DNA of 33,499 nucleotides from contig JAUZOY010000005.1 of assembly GCA_030706235.1 (NCBI GenBank), positions 1 through 33,499 of the forward strand, written 5' to 3'. Every line of letters begins with the position of its first letter. Position 1 is the stretch's first letter. The position numbers and the translations under genes were made by a program. The stretch is from Bacteroidota bacterium. Lineage in GTDB: Bacteria; Bacteroidota; Bacteroidia; Bacteroidales; GWE2-29-8. Below the pieces are notes generated by a model, which ran no database searches, was not told the DNA's origin, and worked only from the letters and a program-made list of their open reading frames with translations. Positions 19,752 through 26,520 of the stretch are shown piece by piece.

Positions 19752-20063
19752 TTATTTCTTTTTATTTTTTTTATTAAACATTTCAAGCATTCGGTCAGTA
19801 ACGACAAACCCCCCTACAACATTAAGTGTCCCCAGAATAACAGCCAAAAAGCCAAGAGAGAGAGAGAGAATATCATGAGCATGGCCAAGAACTATGATAG
19901 ATCCGATAATAACAACACCATGAATTGCATTTGCTCCTGACATCAGCGGAGTGTGAAGCATTGCAGGAACATGTGAAATAACTTCAATACCGAGGAAAAT
20001 AGAAAGTATAATAATGAAAATGGCTTCACGGTATTGATATATAAAATTCAAAGTTTCTTCCAT
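19752..20063 (-). CDS. pntAB: NAD(P) transhydrogenase subunit alpha 2 (membrane part of PntA)
   Basis: This 103-residue protein is the separate membrane portion (4TM_PNT_C type) that forms the C-terminus of PntA in E. coli. Hydrophobic helices are seen at AIFIIILSIFLGIEVI, IHGVVIIGSIIVLGH and LSLGFLAVILGTLNVVGGFVV, with the conserved HTPLMSGANAIHG loop between them; it ends in a basic tail. It helps form the proton channel with PntB in the inner membrane. The split gene arrangement resembles Rhodospirillum rubrum and many other bacteria. It sits 15 bases after pntAA and 7 before pntB, so the three are surely cotranscribed. Confidence 0.96.
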   Translation of the reverse strand: MEETLNFIYQYREAIFIIILSIFLGIEVISHVPAMLHTPLMSGANAIHGVVIIGSIIVLGHAHDILSLSLGFLAVILGTLNVVGGFVVTDRMLEMFNKKNKKK

Positions 20064-20078
20064 AAATTTTAATATAAA

Positions 20079-21206
20079 TTATTGGTTTATAATTGTATTT
20101 AAGATTTTTTCATTAACTATTTCACCATTATGGGTAACACAAGTACCTTTAACAAGATCATCTTCAAAATTCAGATTTAACTGACCATCTTTGTTAATAA
20201 TAAGTTTCATGAAGTTAACCAGATTTTTGCCATACATCTTACTTGCATCTACAGGCATTTCAGATGGGTATGAGGATTTGCCGACAATTTTCACCCCATT
20301 GTGAATGTATAACTGGTCATTTTTAGTCAGTTCGCAGTTTCCACCGTTGACTGCTGCAAGGTCAATAATTACAGAGCCTGGTTTCATATTCTCTACAGTT
20401 TCTTTTTTAATTAGCACAGGTGCTTTTTTTCCTGGAATCTGAGCAGTTGAAATGACTACGTCAGATTTTGCGGCATGTTCCTGAATTAAAATTGACTGTT
20501 TTTGTTTAAATTCTTCAGATTGTTCTACTGCATAACCACCTGCTGACTTTTCTTCCATAGCACCTTCAACTTCAATAAATTTAGCACCAAGGCTCATAAC
20601 TTCTTCTTTTACGGCAGATCTGACATCAAAGACTTCAACTACAGCACCGAGTTTACGTGAAATAGCTACTGCTTCAAGGCCGGCAACTCCGGCACCGAGA
20701 ATAAGAACTTTAGCAGGTGTAATAGTTCCGGCAGCGGTCATAAACATAGGGAAGAATTTTGGTAGAAGGTTAGCTGCTTCCAATACAGCTTTATATCCGG
20801 CAACCGTAGCCATAGATGATAATATATCCATGGATTGTGCACGGGTAGTACGTGGAAGCATTTCAAGGCTGAAAGAAGTGATATTTTTTTCAGCCATAAT
20901 CTTTATTAAGTCTGAATTAAAATAGGGATTCAAAACTCCAATGATCACTGAGTTTTCTTTCATGGCTCTTATATCTTCCGGTTCAGGGGGATTGATCATG
21001 ACAATACAATCGCACTGAAGAATATCCTCTCTTGAAACTATTTTTGTTCCTATACTTTCATAATCTTTATCAGAGAGATATACTCCTTCCCAGGCATTTT
21101 TTTCAATAAGAACGTCAGTTTTTAAATTTATAAGGTTAGAAATGCTTTCAGGCAGAAGAGCAATTCGTTTCTCATAATCTTTTTCTTTAAGAATACCTAT
21201 GGTCAT
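20079..21206 (-). CDS. pntAA: NAD(P) transhydrogenase subunit alpha 1 (NAD-binding part of PntA)
   Basis: The 375-residue protein is the soluble NAD(H)-binding domain I. It has an alanine-dehydrogenase/PNT N-terminal domain (MTIGILKEKDYEKRIALLPE), the conserved RAQSMD segment (about residues 122-127), and a Rossmann fold with GAGVAG (171-176) followed by EVFDVR. The mobile-loop region with ISTAQIPGKKAP and the VIDLAAVNGGNCE segment are typical of transhydrogenase. It lacks the membrane helices, which the next gene provides. Alanine dehydrogenase is excluded by the following pntAB and pntB. A TATTTTTG element lies 30 bases upstream of the ATG. Confidence 0.96.
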   Translation of the reverse strand: MTIGILKEKDYEKRIALLPESISNLINLKTDVLIEKNAWEGVYLSDKDYESIGTKIVSREDILQCDCIVMINPPEPEDIRAMKENSVIIGVLNPYFNSDLIKIMAEKNITSFSLEMLPRTTRAQSMDILSSMATVAGYKAVLEAANLLPKFFPMFMTAAGTITPAKVLILGAGVAGLEAVAISRKLGAVVEVFDVRSAVKEEVMSLGAKFIEVEGAMEEKSAGGYAVEQSEEFKQKQSILIQEHAAKSDVVISTAQIPGKKAPVLIKKETVENMKPGSVIIDLAAVNGGNCELTKNDQLYIHNGVKIVGKSSYPSEMPVDASKMYGKNLVNFMKLIINKDGQLNLNFEDDLVKGTCVTHNGEIVNEKILNTIINQ

Positions 21207-21235
21207 TATTTAAGTATTTAATCAAATATTTTATG

Positions 21236-21243
21236 CAAAAATA
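21236..21243 (-). promoter_or_regulatory. putative pnt operon -7 element
   Basis: Minus-strand TATTTTTG fits the Bacteroidetes -7 consensus and lies 30 bases before the pntAA ATG. The -33 element is not evident. Confidence 0.4.
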
Positions 21244-21351
21244 ATAAAATATATTCAGCTCTGTATATTTGGTTAAATTTCTATGCCGGTTTTATCAGAT
21301 TAAGTATAGCCATTTATGTGTATAATAATTGGATAAGCATATCCGGTAATG

Positions 21352-21473
21352 ATTGAAGTGAAGTGGTTTCGCGCAAAGAGAATTGAGAATTTATTGAAGT
21401 GGGTTCACGCAAAGTGCGCAAAGAAAAGCGCAGAGAACGCAAAGAAAATGGCTAATGGTTAATGGTTAATGGT
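21352..21473. repeat. intergenic CGCAAAG direct repeats and TAATGGT heptamer array
   Basis: Two related segments, ATTGAAGTGAAGTGGTTTCG followed by CGCAAAG (from 21352) and ATTGAAGTGGGTTCACGCAA (from 21393), are followed by more CGCAAAG/GCGCAAAG/CGCAGAG copies. Three exact tandem TAATGGT heptamers occupy 21453-21473. They lie between the pnt operon and the methyltransferase gene. Similar TTAATGGTTA text appears near 23909 and, inverted, near 177-192. Confidence 0.7.
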
Positions 21474-21491
21474 TGAATCCAGTGCCTATGT

Positions 21492-22283
21492 TTAAAATCT
21501 GATTATGAAATTTTGTTTACTCAGTTCTTTTTTAAAAAATACCAATCCAAGGTGAAAAAGGTCAATAGAGACTGTTACATCAGGGTGATTTTTGATTTCA
21601 TTCCATGCTTGTTCCATTTCATCTGACCAATGAATGTCATCAAAAATCATAATAGATTCATTGTCGATATGTTTCAGACAAGTATTGAAATATTTTAAAG
21701 TAGGATCTTTTCTATGGTTTCCATCAAAAAAAATAAGAGAAGGATTACTGGTTTTAGTCAGAATCTGAGGCAGAACATCATCAAAAGTTCCGTTTATAAT
21801 ATGAATATTTTTATACTTTAGTTTTTCAATATTTTTATTAGCTAAAGCGGCAGTTTCGGGACAGCCTTCAATGCTGTAAACGGGAACAGTTTTACATGGA
21901 GTAGCAAGATACATTGCGCTGATACCGACAGAAGTTCCAAGTTCGATTATAGATGAAGGCTTAAAATAGTAAACAATTCTTGACAACAAACCTGCATATT
22001 TTGGACTTTGGGCATATGCGGTGATTTTTTTAATTTTTCTTGAACGTTTATTATTTATCAAAGAGCCGGCTCCATAATCGGAGACATTAATTTTGTTATT
22101 ATCTGCTAAAAGAATTGTACGCAAAGATTCTATTAATGTGTGATCGTAGAATGATGTATCATTGTGTAATATATCTTCGCAAAGTTTGAATACAAATGGT
22201 GAATGTATTTTATAAATTGTAACAGAAGTAAATTTATATTTAATAAATCGAAAAAGAAGTTTAATTTTATTTATTAATGACAT
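21492..22283 (-). CDS. class I SAM-dependent methyltransferase
   Basis: The 263-residue protein has a Rossmann-like SAM-binding core: motif I as SIIELGTSVGISAMYL (glycine loop near 114-120), the acidic end of strand 2 in VYSIEGCPE (about 137-143), and LIFFDGNHRK (about 183-192) as the motif seen in O-methyltransferase/Methyltransf_24-type enzymes. A FDDIHWSDEMEQAW segment follows. The N-terminal ~100 residues are not conserved in anything I recognise. It is cytoplasmic; the substrate is unknown and could be a small molecule or a sugar. It lies 43 bases after the DUF4249-like gene on the same strand, so it is probably the last gene of a three-gene unit. Confidence 0.85.
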   Translation of the reverse strand: MSLINKIKLLFRFIKYKFTSVTIYKIHSPFVFKLCEDILHNDTSFYDHTLIESLRTILLADNNKINVSDYGAGSLINNKRSRKIKKITAYAQSPKYAGLLSRIVYYFKPSSIIELGTSVGISAMYLATPCKTVPVYSIEGCPETAALANKNIEKLKYKNIHIINGTFDDVLPQILTKTSNPSLIFFDGNHRKDPTLKYFNTCLKHIDNESIMIFDDIHWSDEMEQAWNEIKNHPDVTVSIDLFHLGLVFFKKELSKQNFIIRF

Positions 22284-22326
22284 AGGTTACCCTAAAAAAA
22301 TTAAAATGCTGATAAGAGGGATATTA

Positions 22327-23328
22327 TTATTGAAAGTTTAGATTTTTGGTATAATATCCGATTTTAATAGAATCCAGAGTAGCGCTATTAAAATCTTTTT
22401 CTTTTAATTCATAGATGTATCTTGATGAGAAAATACCGATTCCTCCATTGCTGATATTTGAGAATGAAGGTCTTTCCTGAACAATACTATTAGAAGGTTC
22501 GTTTAACATCATATAAGTGTTAAGGTCATCGGTTCCAACCATAAAAATAAACTTAAGACTGGGTGATGAACGTTTTACATCATGATTTACTTTAATGTTG
22601 TTTGCTAAGAATTTAAAAAAGTCAGTTCCATAGATACCTATTGACATTTCATCTCCTCCTGTAAGATTATCTGACCTAACTTTGCCACATGACATATCAA
22701 TGCTATCCCTGGTTATTACATTTGTTATAATATTAGTTTCATAATAATAGAATCGAAGTTTTACTTCATAAAGTCTTCCGTAAGGACTGGAAAACCATTT
22801 TATATTATGAGCATAAGAGCCTTCTAATCCGAATACTTTTTGAATTACTAATAAATTATCTATGTCGAATTTGCTGATAACGTTAGTATTGGCAGTGAAA
22901 ACATTCCCTGACTTTTTATTTACAATTCTGAGAGTGTATTGTTTATCTACAGGTTTAAAATTATCTGCTCTATATACTATTTCATCAGGAGAATAGAAAG
23001 TGCCGCTAATTTTGTTATGAATAGTATCCCTTATAAGTTTTATGCTTTTACCATCGTTTGAATCAATAAAAACATCAATTTCATCTGTAACATAGTTTGA
23101 AGCACTCATATCTTTTGCAACAGTTAAAGTATTTGAAGTAGTGAGGAAGGCTTTATTTATTCTAATATACTGGGTAGATTTATTTGCTTCAAGTAAACCA
23201 TATACAACAGGAATTTCTCTACTGTTGGGGGCAATTAAGTTTACATCATTTTTACAACTATTAAATAAAATAGCAGAAATAAAGAAAATAAGGATTAAAT
23301 TAAATTTATTTTTGATTATTAAATTCAT
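22327..23328 (-). CDS. DUF4249-like lipoprotein
   Basis: This 333-residue protein starts with a hydrophobic signal ending in a lipobox, LFNSC (Cys25), and should be anchored in the envelope. The mature N-terminus, with IPVVYGLLEANKSTQYIRIN, resembles the Bacteroidetes DUF4249 family, whose members begin with a beta-rich domain and are often found near TonB-dependent receptors. No receptor is in this window. The remainder is rich in beta-strand-like Tyr/Asn/Ser segments without catalytic motifs. It follows the CoA-binding protein by 11 bases and precedes the methyltransferase. The family assignment is from memory of the N-terminal pattern and is moderate; lipoprotein status is stronger. Confidence 0.7.
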   Translation of the reverse strand: MNLIIKNKFNLILIFFISAILFNSCKNDVNLIAPNSREIPVVYGLLEANKSTQYIRINKAFLTTSNTLTVAKDMSASNYVTDEIDVFIDSNDGKSIKLIRDTIHNKISGTFYSPDEIVYRADNFKPVDKQYTLRIVNKKSGNVFTANTNVISKFDIDNLLVIQKVFGLEGSYAHNIKWFSSPYGRLYEVKLRFYYYETNIITNVITRDSIDMSCGKVRSDNLTGGDEMSIGIYGTDFFKFLANNIKVNHDVKRSSPSLKFIFMVGTDDLNTYMMLNEPSNSIVQERPSFSNISNGGIGIFSSRYIYELKEKDFNSATLDSIKIGYYTKNLNFQ

Positions 23329-23339
23329 ATATTTACCAA

Positions 23340-23795
23340 TTATTTAGGCATTTGGCCAAAAAATGATTTGATTTTACGATGTAATAAATGTATTCCTTTC
23401 GGTAACATGTACATTAAAATACATTGACCGAAAATAGGATTAATATTATTTCTGAAAGCAATTTCTAATGCTTCATCAGATTCTGATTTTTGCTGGATCC
23501 AGATATTTTTTATTCCAATATCTATAGCATCTTTAATAATACCGGAGGTATTATGAGGTTTTGTAAGAATAATTATTCCATCAGATTTACAGGGAATATT
23601 TTTAATGTTTTTATAACATTTATCATTTCCTATATTTTGAGCATTTGGGTTAACAGGGACGACATTGTATCCTTTTTCTTTTAATTTTGTATAAACAATA
23701 TTACCAAACTTTTTAGGATTTTTAGAAACTCCAATAATAGCATAGCTTTCAAGCTTACAGAATGATTCTATATCTTTTGCTGATATTTTACTCAT
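23340..23795 (-). CDS. CoA-binding protein (YccU-like)
   Basis: The 151-residue protein is a single CoA_binding_2 Rossmann-type domain. Visible features are YAIIGVSKNPKKFGN (nucleotide-binding loop near residues 17-28), GYNVVPVNPNAQNIG (about 48-61), IIILTKPHNTSGIIKDAIDIGIKNIWIQ and a final FGQCILMYM. It resembles the N-terminal CoA-binding domain of succinyl-CoA synthetase alpha, standing alone at the size normal for this family. Its physiological role is not established. It is probably the first gene of a unit with the DUF4249-like protein and the methyltransferase, and has a TAACTTTG element about 50 bases upstream. Confidence 0.88.
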   Translation of the reverse strand: MSKISAKDIESFCKLESYAIIGVSKNPKKFGNIVYTKLKEKGYNVVPVNPNAQNIGNDKCYKNIKNIPCKSDGIIILTKPHNTSGIIKDAIDIGIKNIWIQQKSESDEALEIAFRNNINPIFGQCILMYMLPKGIHLLHRKIKSFFGQMPK

Positions 23796-23844
23796 TTTTA
23801 TAATATTGTTGAAACAACAAATTCGGTTTATAAATTAAAAATTA

Positions 23845-23852
23845 CAAAGTTA
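23845..23852 (-). promoter_or_regulatory. putative -7 element for the CoA-binding protein gene
   Basis: Minus-strand TAACTTTG fits TAnnTTTG, 50 bases before the ATG at 23795. No clear -33 TTG is present. Confidence 0.35.
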
Positions 23853-23917
23853 AAACAAATTTTGTTATTAATTATTTTTAGAAGCAGTTTGAATAATCAG
23901 AACAATTGTTAATGGTT

Positions 23918-23960
23918 AAATAAAAAAGCCCTGACAAAATCATTAAATTGCCAGGGCTTT
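23918..23960 (-). terminator. rho-independent terminator of pta-ackA
   Basis: On the minus strand AAAGCCCTG pairs with CAGGGCTTT across an 18-base loop and is followed by TTTTTTA. It begins 20 bases after the ackA stop codon. Confidence 0.9.
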
Positions 23961-23979
23961 AATAAAAAAATATTAAATA

Positions 23980-25182
23980 TTAATTTACAAGATCCAAAGT
24001 ATCCTGAGCGATTACATATTCTTCGTCGGTAGGATAAACCATTACTTTAACTTTTGAATCAGGTTGAGAAATGACTTCCGCTTTTGAATACAGATCTTTA
24101 TTTGCGACTTTGTTAAAATGCAAACCTAAGAATTCCATATCGCTACATATATTTTCACGGATTTCCCATCCGTTTTCTCCGATACCTCCTGTGAAAATTA
24201 TTAAATCAACTCCGCCCATAATTGCAGCGTATGAACCAACATATTTTTTAACTCTGTAGTAGAACATTTCGAAAGCCAGTTTTGCTCTTTCATCATTTTC
24301 GAGAAAAGCTTTACCTTCAATATCCCTCATATCAGAAGAAAAGCCTGAAATTCCTAGAAGTCCGCTTTTTTTATTAATGAGGTTATTAGCTTTATCAAGA
24401 GTAAGTTTTTCTCTGTCCATTATATATAATAATGCACCGAGGTCAAAGTCACCGCAACGAGTTCCCATCATAAGACCTTCAACAGGAGTAAAGCCCATGG
24501 AAGTATCTACGGATTTTCCATCTTTAATAGCAGCAATAGAAGCACCGTTACCAAGATGGCAGGTAATTATTTTAGTATTTTCAAATTTAAGACCTAGATA
24601 TTCGCAAGCTTTTTGAGCTACATATTTGTGGCTTGTACCATGGAAACCATATCTTCTGACTTTATATTTTTCATAAAGTTCATAAGGGACAGGATATAAA
24701 TATGCATAAGCAGGCATTGTTTGGTGGAATGAAGTATCGAATACTGCAACCTGAGGAATACCCGGTAAAATTTTTTGCATAGCATAAATACCTTTAAGAT
24801 TAGCGGGATTATGCAGAGGGGCTAATTCTGAACATGCTTCAATATTTGCGATAGCCTCAGGAGTAATAAGTGAACTTTTTTTGAAGAATTCGCCGCCATG
24901 AGCAACTCTGTGACCAACCGCAGATATTTCATGCTTATCTTCAATGACACCATACTTTTTATCCATAAGGATATCGAGAATAATATCAATTCCAACTGTA
25001 TGATCAGGTATGTTTTTAATGATGGAGAATTTTTCCTTACCAGGACGTTTATGAGTAAGTTCGCTATCTTTCATGCCAACTCTTTCAACTATTCCTTTGG
25101 CAAGTACGTTTGCATTGTTGTCCATATCAAAAAGTTGATATTTGATGGATGAACTACCGCAATTTAAAACTAGAATTTTCAT
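23980..25182 (-). CDS. ackA: acetate kinase
   Basis: The 400-residue protein has the standard length and the ASKHA-fold motifs of acetate kinase: MKILVLNCGSSSIKYQLFD at the N-terminus, VGHRVAHGGEFF, VFDTSFHQTMPAYAYLYPVP, RRYGFHGTSHKYV, CHLGNGASIAAIKDGKSVDT, GLMMGTRCGDFD and IIFTGGIGENG. It interconverts acetyl phosphate plus ADP with acetate plus ATP in the cytoplasm. It lies 45 bases after pta on the same strand and ends just before a strong terminator, so the two form a pta-ackA operon for acetate overflow with ATP gain or for acetate activation. No residue appears to be missing. Confidence 0.98.
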   Translation of the reverse strand: MKILVLNCGSSSIKYQLFDMDNNANVLAKGIVERVGMKDSELTHKRPGKEKFSIIKNIPDHTVGIDIILDILMDKKYGVIEDKHEISAVGHRVAHGGEFFKKSSLITPEAIANIEACSELAPLHNPANLKGIYAMQKILPGIPQVAVFDTSFHQTMPAYAYLYPVPYELYEKYKVRRYGFHGTSHKYVAQKACEYLGLKFENTKIITCHLGNGASIAAIKDGKSVDTSMGFTPVEGLMMGTRCGDFDLGALLYIMDREKLTLDKANNLINKKSGLLGISGFSSDMRDIEGKAFLENDERAKLAFEMFYYRVKKYVGSYAAIMGGVDLIIFTGGIGENGWEIRENICSDMEFLGLHFNKVANKDLYSKAEVISQPDSKVKVMVYPTDEEYVIAQDTLDLVN

Positions 25183-25227
25183 TTATATAATTATCTATTA
25201 ATGTATTAATTTATTCTCAACTTAAAA

Positions 25228-26229
25228 TTATTTACCTGCAGCTTGATTAACAGTAATTGCGATAAGATTTACAATGTCATCTACAGAGCAACCTCTTGAA
25301 AGATCATTTATTGGAGCAGCCATTCCCTGCATAATAGGTCCTACAGCTTCTGCACCGGCTAATCTCTGCACCAATTTGTAGCAAATGTTACCGCATTCGA
25401 GATTTGGGAAAACAAGAACATTAGCTTTTCCTGCAATATTACTTCCGGGAGCTTTGCTTTTACCAATTGCTTCAACAATAGCAGCATCAGCCTGAAGTTC
25501 ACCGTCAATTTTAAGATTAGGGTCCATTTCTTTAGCGATTCTGGTTGCATTAACAACTTTATCAACTAAAGGATGTTTTGCACTGCCTTTTGAAGAGAAA
25601 CTAAGCATTGCTACACGAGGGTCAATACCGGCAATTGCACTTGCTGTTTTTGCAGAAGTTACAGCTATTTCAGCCAGCTGTTTTTCATCAGGGTCAGGTG
25701 TAGATGCACAATCAGCAAAGACCAACATTCCGTTATCACCATATGTTTTATCTTTGAGAATCATTATGAAAGCACCTGAAACAACAGAGATTCCGGGAAG
25801 TGTTTTAACAATCTGATAAGCTGGTCTTAGAACATTCCCGGTTGCATTCATTGCGCCTGCAACTTCACCGTCAGCATCACCTGCTTTAATCATAAGTACA
25901 GCAAGATAAAGAGGGTCTTCAACCAATTTTGCAGCTTCTTCATGAGTAAGACCTTTGCTTTTTCTCAAATCTAAAAGAAGTTTGATATAAGATTCTTTTT
26001 TAGGATGATTTAGGGGATCAATAATAGTTGCATTTGGGATTTCGCTGAGATTTAGTTTCTTAGCAAGATCATTTATTTCATTTGGGTTTCCTATAAGAAT
26101 AATCTGAGCAAGTTTTTCTTTCAAAGCAATATTTGCTGCTTTAATTGTCCTTTCTTCCGTACCTTCCGGTAAAACAATCCTTTTGTTGTTTTTTTGAGCA
26201 CTTAATCGTATTTTTTGTAATAAATCCAT
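25228..26229 (-). CDS. pta: phosphate acetyltransferase (short form)
   Basis: The 333-residue protein is a single PTA_PTB domain, the short form without the N-terminal regulatory DRTGG part. It has KRIVLPEGTEERTIKAA near the N-terminus, YLAVLMIKAGDADGEVAGA, the FADCASTPDPDEKQLAEIA stretch, AMLSFSSKGSAKHP and GKANVLVFPNLECGNICYKL near the C-terminus. It converts acetyl-CoA and phosphate to acetyl phosphate and CoA. Its partner acetate kinase follows immediately. A TAGGTTTG element about 60 bases upstream could be the -7 box of the operon. Phosphate butyryltransferase is a less likely alternative given the sequence and its ackA neighbour. Confidence 0.97.
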   Translation of the reverse strand: MDLLQKIRLSAQKNNKRIVLPEGTEERTIKAANIALKEKLAQIILIGNPNEINDLAKKLNLSEIPNATIIDPLNHPKKESYIKLLLDLRKSKGLTHEEAAKLVEDPLYLAVLMIKAGDADGEVAGAMNATGNVLRPAYQIVKTLPGISVVSGAFIMILKDKTYGDNGMLVFADCASTPDPDEKQLAEIAVTSAKTASAIAGIDPRVAMLSFSSKGSAKHPLVDKVVNATRIAKEMDPNLKIDGELQADAAIVEAIGKSKAPGSNIAGKANVLVFPNLECGNICYKLVQRLAGAEAVGPIMQGMAAPINDLSRGCSVDDIVNLIAITVNQAAGK

Positions 26230-26288
26230 TTTGTAAAACGTTGTTGTATAGTAAATTGTGCGATTGTTAATAAATATAAACTGTTCAA

Positions 26289-26296
26289 CAAACCTA
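26289..26296 (-). promoter_or_regulatory. putative pta-ackA -7 element
   Basis: Minus-strand TAGGTTTG fits TAnnTTTG and lies 60 bases before the pta ATG; the -33 element is not clear. Confidence 0.35.
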
Positions 26297-26454
26297 CATA
26301 AAATTTCAATACGTTCTTATAAAAATAATTAAAAAAATTTGTTCTTGTAATTTACAATTAATCAATACATAAAAGAAATATAATTATTGTAGAAAAAGGA
26401 GAACAGATGACTAATTTGAGAGTTGGAAACTATATTAATTTTCAATTTTTTTCG

Positions 26455-26462
26455 TACCTTTG
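26455..26462 (+). promoter_or_regulatory. putative -7 element for the T9SS type B protein
   Basis: TACCTTTG fits TAnnTTTG and lies 58 bases before the ATG at 26521. No TTG stands at the expected -33 distance. Confidence 0.4.
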
Positions 26463-26520
26463 AAAAATAATATTACTGCACATGCATTATATAAACTTAT
26501 ATCAGCATTAAAATTCAGAG

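Larger units (their letters stand above)
26230..26520. other. divergent intergenic region with short leader-like ORF
   Basis: This 291-base region separates pta (minus) from the T9SS type B protein (plus). It holds a -7-like element for each direction. On the plus strand an 18-codon ORF at 26407-26463 follows an AAGGAG box by 5 bases, unusual in this phylum. It starts MTNLRVGNYINF, and its stop overlaps the putative -7 box at 26455. No RNA gene or repeat is evident. Confidence 0.45.
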
